NCBI RefSeq assembly: GCF_000003605.2
Contig: NW_003145790.1
Location: 269,970-333,969, forward strand
From: Saccoglossus kowalevskii
Taxonomy: Eukaryota; Hemichordata; Enteropneusta; Harrimaniidae
Length of the DNA: 64,000 bases
Reading direction: 5' to 3'
Shown: in pieces, positions 10,795 to 22,710 of the stretch
How the letters are laid out: every line of letters begins with the position of its first letter
Numbering within the stretch: the stretch's first letter is position 1
Program-made: the position numbers and the translations under genes
The notes under the pieces: generated by a model
The model's database searches: none
Told to the model about the DNA's origin: nothing
What the model saw: only the letters and a program-made list of their open reading frames with translations

Positions 10795-11957
10795 TGTTCG
10801 TTACAATGTGATTGTGTAATGAATATTACGAATACCTAGTTACCATTTCAGTTCGTTACTATGTAATCGTGAAATGAATAATACGAATATCGCGTTACTA
10901 TTTCAGTTCGTTACGATGTAATCGTGCAAAGAATATTACGAATATCGCGTTACTATTTCAGTTCGTTACGATGTGATCGTACAATGAATATTACGAATAC
11001 CACGTTAGTATTTCAGCTCGTTACGATGTGAGCGTACAATGAATAATAAGAATATCGCGTTATCATTTTAGTTCGTTACGATGTAATACAATGAATATTA
11101 CAAATACGGCGTTACTATTTCAGTTCGTTGCGATGTAATCGCGAAATGAATATTACGTATATCGCGTTACTATTTCAGCTCGTTACGATGTAGTCGTGCA
11201 ATGAATATTACGAATATCGCGTTACCATTTCAGTTCGTTACGATGTAGTCGTGCATCGAATATTACGAATATCGCGTTACCATATCAGTTCGTTACGATG
11301 TAGTCGTGCAATGAATATTACGAATACCGCGGTACCATTATAGTTCGTTACGTTGTAACCGTGCAATGAATATTACGAATATCGCGTTACTATTTCAGTT
11401 CGTTACGATGTCGTCGTGCAATGAATATTACGAATACCGCGTTACCACTTCAGTTCGTTACGATGTAATTGTGCAATGAATATTACGAATACCGCGTTAC
11501 CATTTCAGTTCGTTGCGATGTAGTCGTGCAATGAATATTACGAATACCGCGTTACCATTTCAGTTCGTTACGATGCAATCGTGCAATGAATATTACGAAT
11601 ACCGCGTTACCATTTCAGTTCGTTACGATGTAGTCGTGCAATGAATATTACGAATACCGCGTTACTATTTCAGTTCGTTACGTTGTAATCGTTCAATGAA
11701 TATTACGAATACCGCGTTACTATTTCAGTTCGTTACGTTGTAATCGTGCAATGAATATTACGAATACCACTATACCATTTCAGTTCGTTACGATGTAATC
11801 GTGCAATGAATATTACGAATACCGCGTTACCATTTGAGTTCGTTACGATGTAGTCGTGCAATGAATATTACGAATACCGCGTTGCTATTTCAGTTCGTTA
11901 CGTTGTAATCGTTCAATGAATATTATGAATACGTGTTATCAGTTCAGATCGTTACAA
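10795..11957. repeat. 55-base minisatellite, about 21 units
   Basis: Units begin CAGTTCGTTACGATGTARTC, continue GTGCAATGAATATTACGAAT and end AYCGCGTTACYATTT. The period is 55 bases, for example CAGTTCGTTA at 11231 and again at 11286. Each unit can form a short hairpin, ACGAT-GTA-ATCGT. Variant positions (TAATCG or TAGTCG, ATATCG or ATACCG) recur across units, suggesting multi-unit duplication. Units at both edges are more degraded. The period is not a multiple of three and no frame stays open, so the array is non-coding. Confidence 0.95.
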
Positions 11958-12665
11958 CAGGACCAAAACTTCAGTTCTACTTTTTAAAATTACTGTAATT
12001 GGGACAAATCTCTAAATCATCTATCATAGTTTTAACAGCTGGCATCGAGATTCTCACGCAAACTTTATGTGCATAGATGTAACCATGGCAACTTTATTGA
12101 TATAACCCATGCGATCGGCATATAGTATAAACGTAACATTATTATAACGTGTTATTTTATAACTTATTTCATTTGGAATATTTCTACCAGCAGTTGTTTC
12201 AATCATCGAATATCCCTTGCTTCACTGCGGCCCGTTGTCTCGTACCAGGTATACAGCATGATAATGAAGTACATTTATATTAGCACTCTTATTATAATTT
12301 TCGTTCCGTGAATCACTGGGCTCATGTTTTTAATTTTATTTTTTTGTCTAATTTATCGCTTGAGGATGTACCCGTTCTCGTCGTATGGTGGCGCTCTTCA
12401 CGTTGTAGTCCGGGTGGAACGAGTATCAAGACTTCGTTTCCAGAGAGGGCGATATATATTCGTCTTCTGCTTTGCACCGACAAGGATCTCGCTACACTAA
12501 AAAGGAGTGAAGGTGTAAGCTCCAGTGCACACAATACGCATGCGTGCACCAAAGACTTCTTAAATTTAATTCCTTCTAGACACAGTTAATATATAGAAAA
12601 TAGCTAAATTCGAAGAAAATAACACAAAACCGACTTTGAAATAATTCTGAACATGGACGTAAATC
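11958..12665. other. Unassigned DNA
   Basis: No gene supported. The 93-codon frame at 12308 and its antisense partner show no family motif. Confidence 0.35.
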
Positions 12666-13055
12666 CATGTCCCAAACAACCATATTTATATATGTTTCAC
12701 ATGCAGGGGTTGTGTACAATTAAGGGGAGTTACAACAACTATACCAAAGTACCGTTTTCTGAGAGTTTTCGGCCTTTGTTTTCACCGTGATGTTTTCCAA
12801 GTGGTGAATTGCCCGGATGTCCGCCCGAAAATAGGCTGCGTTGGTTCGGTTCGACCATTGACTTGATAACAGTGCACTGTTATGACACGAGGGGCTGACA
12901 TCCGGGCATTGGCACCGCCTGGCAATCATCTCGGGGAAAACAAAGGCCGACAGCTCGCAGAATACGGTACTTTGGGATGGTTGTTGAGACTCCTCTGAAC
13001 AGTGTAACAAGATTAGCTCTACGTGTGTAACATATATAAATTCGGTTGTTCAGGA
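12666..13055. mobile_element. Fold-back (long inverted-repeat) element
   Basis: The two arms (about 12666-12820 and 12890-13055) are imperfect reverse complements over ~150 bases. Matching blocks in order from the outside are ACAACC, TTTATATATGTT, GGAGT, CAACAAC, CAAAGTACCGT, CGGCCTTTGTTTTC and GCCCGGATGTC. The centre holds a second perfect palindrome, ATAACAGTGCACTGTTAT (around 12866). The 96-codon open frame within it is a by-product of the palindrome. Confidence 0.8.
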
Positions 13056-14136
13056 TTACTTCAAAGTTGAGTTTGTGTTTCTTTTTTTCGAATTTTCACC
13101 GGCTCCACCGGCGTTTCTCAGCAGCAGCGCGCGCAGAGCCCATATAAATGCGTGGTACAGTGGTGCGCGTCTTAACAACGTGGAACGTCTTGTGACGTAG
13201 CTCCGCCCCCGAGGATACGTAAATATCACCCACTCTTACCACGACCCGTAAGCTCGACATGCTTGTCATGGTGAATAAAATGCTACTGTAAGTACTACGT
13301 AGTCGTGTTACCATATTTTGTCGGTACTGCACCGAATATGTTGCACGGCATGCCTTTATCATTAAAAAAAAACACAAATCCGAGTTCCAACGTGTGATGG
13401 CGCCCTGACCCAGTAGAACAAATCAGGGACACGTGACAGGTTGCCTAAGTCAGTCAGCATGAACAATCGTGGCGTGGACAGTTTTATTTTTGAGGTGAAT
13501 AATGCAGTGTTTCCAAAAAGTGTTTTGCAGAATGCAAACGTAAGCTGTAATAAAATAGATTCTGCTATTTTTGTGTGATCTTTTACCACCTTTTTTCTTT
13601 AAAATTTAATGAAAGTGCCAGAAAAAGACATTTATTATTATGACTACGTGTTTTTTTTTTACAGCTTTGATTTCAGGCACACTAATTATAATCATGATTA
13701 AGCAAAGATAATTAAGCTCCCTCTAGTGTCAGACTTGTCATATGTCACTGGCCGTTGGCGGCGCCCTCAAATCAGGATCGTTACAGTTGCCAGATCTGTA
13801 TAGATGTGAACCTAGTGCATAGTGTTCATCTAGAGCAGAATGCAGTACCGTCATGCTATAATAAACCAATGGGAATATGTATAAAGGCAAACAACGCATG
13901 CGAAGTTCGGTTGTTGATATTTGTTAAATGTAACGTGGAATGCAATTGTAATATCTATTAAGGCTATAACAGTCGTTATTGCCGACTCAAATAATTGGAA
14001 CTCTTAATATTTGTAGAACACTAAACACGGATTGGAACTCGTAATCTACGTCAATGCAAGCATAGATGCTGCTCATCACGCTCACTGTCCTGAAAAGAAC
14101 AGTTCCAAATGGTGTGGACTCTTGTGATAGTTGTAA
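13056..14136. other. Unassigned DNA with a possible promoter-like cluster
   Basis: No gene is supported. Between 13140 and 13215 the + strand has CATATAAATGC (TATA-like), TTGTGACGTAG (CRE-like) and CTCCGCCCCCGAG (GC-box-like). These lie within 80 bases, but no downstream coding sequence can be attached to them. Confidence 0.3.
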
Positions 14137-14927
14137 TATATACATATAATAAGTGATGTTTCTCCATATATTTTAAAAGAATCGTATACATTTCAACTTA
14201 ATATGGCAGGAGCAGGTACTATCTGCTGGGCCTTGACGGTTAAAAATCTTCTCTATAAATATGGTTTTGGACATATTTGGATTGACCAATATGTAAGTAA
14301 TTCTATTGCATTCCTGGAACTGTTTAAACAGAAGTGCTTTGATATTTCCAGACAAGATTGGAGCTCTGAAATTAATAGAAGTCCCAAACTTGTAACTTAT
14401 TGTAAGGTGAAACATGAATTAACATGTGAGAAATATCTTACAAATATTGGTCTGTCTTCTGCAATATACAGAAATGCTTTATGTAGATTAAGGATCTCGT
14501 CCCATGTACTACAAATTGAAAAGGGTAGGGCCAGTGGTACTCCACGTAACCAGAGGTTGTATCCTTTTGGCTGTAGTGTAATTGAGGACGAATACCACTT
14601 TACATTAGTTTGTCCCAAATATAACTCCCTAAGGTTGAAGTTTACTGCACAGTATTACTACTCCCCACCCACAGAGATAAAATTTATTTCATTATTTCAG
14701 AATCAAACCCCATATATACAATTAAACCTTGGTAAATTTATATTTTATAGTTTTCAAGTACGACAACTTATGCTTGAAGAGAACACTTAATTATGCAAAT
14801 GTTATGTATTATGATTCTATATTTGTTTTCTTTACTTGTTTCTGCGACCATTCCAATCTAATTTATTATGTATTTATTTGTATCTGTACATAAGGCCAAT
14901 GGCCACAGTACGAAATAAAGAGATTTC

Positions 14928-14930
<3 letters not shown>
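14137..14930 (+). mobile_element. LINE (non-LTR retrotransposon) 3' fragment
   Basis: An open frame runs from about 14137 to 14790 and encodes the C-terminal region that follows the reverse-transcriptase domain in invertebrate non-LTR elements. Hallmarks are NLLYKYGFG, KLVTYCKVKHE, CRLRISSHVLQIEKGR, then EDEYHFTLVCPKYNSLR and YYYSPPTEIKF. The first cysteine pair expected before EDEYHF is lost (RLYPFGC). Endonuclease and catalytic RT domains are absent, so the copy is 5'-truncated and dead. The 3' tail has GGCCAATGGCCACAGTACG and AATAAA (14914-14919), then joins an (AT)n tract. The CR1/L2-like placement is an inference from C-terminal style only. Confidence 0.8.
14203..14790 (+). pseudogene. 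Truncated LINE ORF2 C-terminal remnant (195 residues from first ATG)
   Basis: The first ATG lies inside the retrotransposon domain and is not a true start. The frame is open upstream to 14137, after an in-frame TAA. The protein carries the H-x-C-like EYHFTLVC segment typical of LINE C-terminal zinc-binding regions, but no polymerase motif. It is a relic of ORF2, not a host gene. Confidence 0.75.

Positions 14931-14970
<40 letters not shown>
14931..14970. repeat. (AT)n microsatellite at the LINE tail
   Basis: Twenty uninterrupted AT dinucleotides follow the LINE 3' end directly. They could be the element's simple-repeat tail or an expansion seeded by it. Confidence 0.95.
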
Positions 14971-14972
<2 letters not shown>

Positions 14973-17236
14973 CCTTCCCACGCGGAAACAGTTGATTGAT
15001 CCACGTCAAACGTTTGACGTAGGCACTTGACAATAAGCATTTCTTTGGCCCGTTTTACGCTTTGACTTAAGCATTAAGCATTAAGCAACTATATTTCAAA
15101 CTAAAGTATCTCAGATATCAGTTAATGTGTTTGCTTTTCAAATTTCTGATTTAAAAACAGCAGCAAACCCACAAGCCTGTTTGTTTATTTGTTTTTCAAG
15201 CGTGATGTCCAATTTTAATTACTGTTTTTTACTTCACAGGTTGGAAAGTAAACTGCCGGTATACTGTGTTCTAAAACAACGGTGTTCCGGATTACTCAAG
15301 AATAAACCAATTGTGTCTGTCTCAGTATTGACTAAACAATTTTTCTATAGTCAATTTCGTTTTACTGATTGCCGCGGAATGGCGGCTTTTCAATTTAGTA
15401 AGTTTATGAGTTTTTCTTTCATTATTTTTTTTTCTAAAATCCTGAAAAACAAAACTATGAAAAGGTTTGACACGCACATTCATAGCTGACGCACGCGATG
15501 ACCGGACATGTGAATATTCTTTTGTTGGCCTTAACAGCTGTACGAATTTAAGTGTTTATTAAAATTTAAATTTGACTTAGGTAATATATTTCAACATTGG
15601 AAAGTATTATCTATCTATTCATTTTTTCACAATTACCCAATTATCGGATTTGCCGTGAATACGAATCCTTTACTAGCACGTTTATTTGATGAAAATGTCT
15701 CGTTGCCGAATGCTTTTGGAGAACTCACCACGTACCAGGTGATTACCAGTCCGTGCGTTGAATGTGCGGATACCTCACGTAATGTTCGAAAGATGGAGAC
15801 CGGACCTCTGCTGTAAAACATGATTGTATACTTCAATTCCCTTTTTTTAGTTGAATTAAGAAATGCTGAGAGGGAAATCTGGTGTGGCGGTAAACATACT
15901 TCGGCAAAAATAACCATTGTAAAATGCGTATAGCACAAAATAAGCGTGGATATTCCAAACAAAATACTTTCGCGTTTGTGAAATCCCACGCGATGCTTTA
16001 ACGTTACTACGACTGCTGGTCTCTTTCAAGTTCCTGTTGGCAGCGTATTATCATAAGAAGGTTGGACACAATAAATAACCCCACTCAGTATGCAAAGAGC
16101 CCCATAGAATGCAACGGTTCAACAATTAAGGGACAAGTTTATTAACCTCCATAGTATTATTCGCATTCATTACATCATCTAGTGAACTATTTATATTCAA
16201 CTCAGATTGTGGATCTGATAAAAGTTCGATTTCTGTGGGGAATTTTTCAAAATATTATCTACAATAATTATAAAAAAATGAATGAATGACTCATTCAAAA
16301 TCGTAATATATTCATGCATGTTTTGTATCCAAACTGAATTTCATTTGTCTAGATTCTAATTCTAAAACTAATGTTTAATTTGAAGACAAAAACAAACTGC
16401 GCGTCGGTCGGTACTCCCGCTGTACTGCCTTCGTACATACTTTGAGGTATTCTCGTAATAACCTCATATAATACAATATACAATAATTATAATCTCCGTC
16501 AAAAGCAAAATGCGATTTCTACATGTTGCGAATGTATATTAGCATATAATAATTTATATATATATTATTAAACATCATTTTTAACTGCATCTATAACATA
16601 TTTCTATCGCGTAAAAGAGTGCCACCACGCGACAATTCATGGCCGAGTTGTATTGGAGTTGTTCGTTTGTTCGTCCATTCATTTATTACATTGCTCAGTA
16701 TATTCCTGTGCCGCCATTAAAGTTGTTCGTATCATACATACTGGGCCGTCCTTATTGCTATGTTCGCAGCGGCAGAACACGTTTATTTACATTGTAAAGA
16801 AAAGCACGTACACATTAAGATCGAATGCTCACTGATTGCCGTGTAAAAGCCAGGTAAACTGTCGTTAAAGATTTTCACAAAATACCTATTCTTAGACATG
16901 TTTAATTGTTTCTTTGTCGAGTTTAGATTAACCTTCTTACTGCCGTTGATCTGGTATTGACTACGTCACTGTGCGTGACTAACAATAGCTTTTTGCCATC
17001 TCATTGTGGCTCCCGTAAGCTGTTCATCAAAATCATCAATTTCCAGTGAAGACTGAGTGAGGACTATGTGACATCTATCAAAATAAATTCGACTATAATT
17101 TGAGAGAAAACGTTTCCACCATGCTGAATGAATCCCCTGAAAGATGAACACGGATAATGTACGAAAGTGGGGAAGGAATATGTGCAGAAATGAAATTACT
17201 CGCTTCATTGAACTGATGTTTAATTACTGGTCTTCA
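14971..17236. other. Unassigned AT-rich DNA
   Basis: Open frames at 15127-15489 (+) and 15633-15989 (-) are the longest. Neither has a recognisable domain, and composition is AT-driven. No repeat pair was identified here. Confidence 0.35.
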
Positions 17237-17336
17237 GCGCAAGCGTCGGACAGCCATTGCCATAGCGTGTCTTTGTTTACAATCAAGCGTCAAACCGCGA
17301 GGATTGGCGTTAAAGCGCGCGTATGTTGTTATCGGC
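17237..17336 (-). mobile_element. TTAA-type MITE, degraded copy 4
   Basis: The segment GCGCAAGCGTCGGACAGCCA, then CCATAGCGTGTCTTTGTTTAC, AAGCGTC and TGTTGTTATCG follows the interior of copy 1 (535-701) in the same orientation. Both termini are lost. The open frames on either strand are by-products of the element. Confidence 0.55.
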
Positions 17337-20300
17337 GTTCAGGACGCATATATTAAAAATAATAACCTTGTAACTATACTTGAACTTAATTTTTTAGCAT
17401 GGACGACATGTATATTTAGCATTGTATCGTTTATTATTTTCTAAAATCAAAAGGTATTGTTGACCTGAACGACGGTTATTAGAACTCTCTCGGTTCTGTT
17501 ATTAGGATGCGCGTCTCGGTAAACATTAAAAACAAACGGAATTAGCATACTGCAGACGTTGCGGCGATCGTAATTAACATAAATTTACATTTTCGTTCGT
17601 TCGATTCTATCGATTTGAGTTTTCTATAATGTTTTTTTTTTCTAACAAATTTTCCCGATTTATACAGCATGAATATGAACACTGAAATAAAAAAAAAATA
17701 TTAAGATCAAAACTGCACCATAAAACCATACAACTTTCTGTGTTACTTACACTGCCACTGGCAGCGGTCAGAAGAAAAAAAAACAGCACCGACATTGCTA
17801 TTAGAGAAACAAATGGTTGCGTAATTCGAGAAAATGAAACTAACATTGTTTAAACAATCATAGTACTCTCTCAAATTCATTGCATAAACCTGTGAAACCT
17901 TCCAAAATCAGCCGACGCAGACGATGGAAACTTTCAACAACTTAACATTTAACTTACAGAAATTATAACAATGTAAACTATAAATACTAATTTAACAATG
18001 CGTTGTAAGAAAATATAATCCTTTAAGATTTTTCAGCAATTTTCCCGAACTACTATGACGAACGCAGACAAAATGGCTGACATCGCTAACCTCAAAAAAA
18101 AAAAAAAAAAAAAAAAAGTGTTATTTTCTAAAGTTACGACTGAAATAAGTCATGATAACCACAGTTCCACATTAAAATACCCAAACATTAACGTAGTAAC
18201 AACTACTAACATTTTAAAGCATTCGCAGTTTTCGGGGTACAAAATGCCATGGTCAATTTCGAATCATAGACCGCAAATCTGTCAACAAAACAAACTATCT
18301 CTATTTACTTTTTTCATTCGAGAGAAACGCACTGAAGTCGGTGATCTTCCTACGTCGATCTTTCGGCTTATTAAGCTATATTTTTTCAATTTATTGGATA
18401 CACGGAAAACCAACGAAGATAGCGATAATGACGTCATAGTGGTTTGACACGCATCAAAGAGAAGTCAATGGATAATCAGCATATCTAACAATAGAGTTTT
18501 CTAACCGTTCTTCTAGTAACCGTGCCTGAACGTTTGAAATGTACGTTGTATAATTTTTGTAATGTACGTTACATATTTTTTTCAGTAAAGATCAGATAGC
18601 CATGTTAGATAATATATCACACTACTTGACACTCATCCACATTTAATAATAAAAACCAGGTTCAAGTTCAACAATTTCTGATAGCATGATCATTATATGT
18701 TGTTCATGGACATTATTATTGCGACATATAAAACAAGAACAAGCTAACGGACATTATAGCGAATACTAGTTGTTCAATAAACGGTTCAGTTATATCTTCT
18801 CAGCGGTTTTGTTGTTTTGTATTATAAACTCGCAATATACACAGACATATTTTTTCAGTAAGGTGTTAAACTATTACTTAAGTGTACTCCTAACCCCATT
18901 TATAGAGTTCAAGAAGTATGAACGACTTTGCATTTATGTTTCACGTATGTAAATTTGTCCAACACTGGTAAAATTTTGATAATTAACGTACTTGTATTTT
19001 CAATTTTTCTAATCGCCTTTTGCACTTCCTAATTGTGTTTGAGTGAGTAGAAATAAGTATTTCACGCAGCTATATTTACTTATGCTAGAGTTTTTAATAT
19101 ATCAAAATTACACGCACGTATACGTGCATGATAAAACACTGAATTCAAACTCGACAAAACGCATCGTCACCGTAAGCAAACCCGCTCCCAGAAAGTGTTT
19201 ACTTGTCACTGACATTGATTACATAGTAAAAAAAGGAGCTTTAATTGAATATTAAATTACCCAAAGATTCAGAGCACACGTCGGTAGTTACATTGTAACT
19301 ATATGACCTCTATTTCGTAATAATCGGAATCACGCGTACCTACTTCTCGTCACTATGCTTACCATGCGATTTGAAGCCATCCTAGCATTTGCCGACTTCT
19401 CTACCTGGTCTCATTGTAAATTAACCATGGATATCCCAGTATTCTTCGGCACAATTTAACAATGGTAACAGCTGTAACAATTGTCGAATATGATACATAG
19501 AAAACTTGTGCTGATAATCGCAGTAATCACTCAAAATATCTTGACTTGAAGAGCAATAGTACTTCGTCATTTAATATCATGTGGACAGGAAGGCAGTAAT
19601 TACAACCTAGCATTATGATATATCGTAATATATCTCGAATATTACTATCTGCTCAGATAAAACCGACGAAAACAAAAGGCTACTGGTCTGGATGTTTTCA
19701 ATGATTACTATTATTACTATTACTGTCTCACAAATTATACTTAATCCGGTTTAGTCTGTCACGGATACCTTTAACATTTCACGTCATGCCTGCTCTGAAT
19801 GCATAGCAAATTGCCCAGCCCAATTTTCAGTCTTGATCGCTTTGCACACAAGTCTCGAATGTTGACTAAACTGCACACACTTATATCCGACCTCAATTGA
19901 GCTCTTTACTTCATAATAGCTTATACTGACATGTCCCTCGTTGTGATATTGAGAATGTGTTATTGGAATATTATGAATTTTATATAACCCAATTTGTATG
20001 CACATGGTGATTCTGTTTTTGATTACAGGTAGGAAGCTTCAGTCCAATCCACTATTCCAAAAACATAAGTATGATATTAACTGGATTATTACTCGAACTA
20101 TAAACACTTTTATGCTCCTTACAAAGAATAAAAAGACTAGTTTCTCCTGCTATCATTGGTCAAATTTTCGAGATAGCCGGGAAGGAAATTGACATTGAAA
20201 TAAAACCGCGTTAAACGAGGAGCCTCAACGTACACGTGACATCGCTTGGAAGAACCATTGTGGTTGGTGGATTGGAGTACGCGGATGGCATGAAACTAAC

Positions 20301-22630
20301 ACAAAGGCTGCGATAGCCTACAGTTTAACTAACAGGGAAAGTTGCAGAATAAAGTGGCTACTGGGAGACACTTTCCAACCGAGTGGTTATGTATAGAAGA
20401 ATATCTTAAGGATGTAGTAGATTATTTTGACATTTGTAAATCAAACTTTTTCATATTTTAGAGAATATATAAGTATATCTAATTATATCATAGCTCTCAA
20501 TGGAACACGCATAATAAAACTGTGGTCAAAAATAACAAACCGCATGTTGCGATGAGTAAATTTGCATATTCCCATGTATTTTAAATATTTAATAAAATGA
20601 CACAGTCATGTATGACATGGTTTTACAACACATTCAACCATCTTCTAACCTTCTTCATTTACTGGTCGTCAAAACATTGGCAAAAAAACATCGACCATTT
20701 ATTCATAATTAATCAATCAATTAATTAACCAATGCAGCATCTCCACCTTTTATCCATTGATGTGCAAATTAGTTTATGTCTTTCTTTTAATTATGTTATC
20801 AACATTGTCTTCTGAGTCAAATGAGTTCTACTCAGTAGGCACTCATTCTGAATTTTTCATTTATTTCAGGGATTTTACATGTAATATATATATATATGAT
20901 CATACAAATATGTCGATGTTTGTTAAATTCATACATTCTAGAGATTTTTCTATCTGAATGTAAAAACGAATACAATTTTCTGATACAGAATATCGATATA
21001 AAAACACATTTGTTCCAGAATGTCATCGAAAATTACAAAAATCGCATTTCATTGGCTTCTTAGGTGAAATATTTTTTCATATTTCTAAATTCAGCTCAAG
21101 GACATGGGATAACAGAATTATCTATTGTTATTGATTTATTTTAATTGTATTATTAAAATATTCAAAAAAAATACATATATTTTAAATTTTCTGTGTGATA
21201 ATAGTTTTCTATGAGATTCAATAAAAAGTTCCTCCTATAATGTATTGCACATCTGCGCAGTTGCATGCCTATGATTGCGGGGTTTGCCTCGACTTTGACC
21301 TGCCTTTACATTCTCCAATGACATTGGCGTTATCGTCCATTCGGAAATAAACCCCAGAGGAAGTTGTTGGAAATGTATTAGCTGTGATCATAAGGGGAAA
21401 AAATGATTCTCTGCCTCTGTGTGTTTTAGGCCCTGGGATATACAGTATAACGCGGCCTCTCAGTTCAATTCATTAACACGTTTTGTTTTTCTTGGCTTGT
21501 CCGCACCCTCTTATTTTTATCACGCCCAGACAAAACAGGTTTTTTGTTCACAACTCTCGAGTGGCCACTCTTTACAACGCTGTGATATAATTAACGTGCG
21601 GGTATCTGCCGAGGCACTTTATGAGAGCAGACATGCGTTAAACGCTCACATATTTATTGATTTGCTCGCCAAAGTTAATCAGTGTGTATCGATCTTTAAA
21701 CACTGAGCGATATCTATTTCCCTAGCATTGTATCAGTCGTGCGTATTTTAACGCTCCAATTGACGGATTCTTTTCTTATTTAATAAATATAAAGGTAATT
21801 GCACAACTTCATCACGGTAAGCCTTGACTATCCGCTGATTATGAACAGACACGTCGCTGTTTAACGATCTCGTTCGCCCTAGCTTCTTAACACGTTATTA
21901 CCCGCTGTTGACAACGTTCTCAAAACTCGTTTTATTTTTATTTATACTTGCAATCGTTGGGAAATAAATCACTTCATTGCCCAATACTTCAATCTGTTGG
22001 AAATGTCCGAAAATATATTATGATGTATCATCGCATAAGCCATCTCCAATAAAGATCTCAAATTGTCAGTACGCACGTAATCACTGGATAAAGTCACGTG
22101 ATGGCATATACACTGGGAAATATGCACTCGTTGTTCTGGATGCCCGGAGGTGATCAATATATTAATGGAATTTATTATATTCTGTAATTACTTTTTAATG
22201 GAAAACTTACCAATTTCTATTTAACAATCAAATTATTTGTAATTTACGGTTTGTGTCACAAAGGCGAGGTAAACAGTTGTCCCATCTCGCAGTTATTTTT
22301 TTCAGTTTTTTTCCGATTTCATCCATCAATAATCAAAATTCGCCATCATCTTCCGACATTGGTATAACTTTTGTTATGGTAGAAAGTTGGACATAAATCG
22401 CATGGCAATGTTTATTTGTTTATTATGTAAAATCATGACGCTATTGTCCAATGGCACTATGGAATAGCATTTTTTGTGTCTTATAGTGACGTATTCTGAG
22501 AAACCTGTCAATATATTTAAAAAAATGGATATTTCTGGAACAATTCCATAAAACACGATGTTAAAGAAATATTGCATTTTTTGACACTTTTTAAAACTGA
22601 AATATCTTAAATAATTCACATTTTTCACAA
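17337..22630. other. Unassigned AT-rich DNA
   Basis: About 5.3 kb without a supportable gene. It contains an A24-25 run at 18093-18117 (possibly a retroposed tail, though nothing upstream is recognisable) and short AT tracts near 20886. The 130-codon frame at 18055-18447 spans the poly-A run and is considered spurious. Confidence 0.35.
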
Positions 22631-22632
22631 TA

Positions 22633-22707
<75 letters not shown>
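22631..22707. repeat. (TA)n microsatellite
   Basis: About 77 bases of TA dinucleotide with one early G interruption (TATATATGTATA). Confidence 0.95.

Positions 22708-22710
<3 letters not shown>

Noticed and set aside
12720-13010. 96-codon frame on the - strand
   Set aside because: It lies wholly inside the fold-back palindrome and has no family features.
18055-18447. 130-codon frame
   Set aside because: It runs through an A24 tract giving poly-Lys, and no domain is present on either side.
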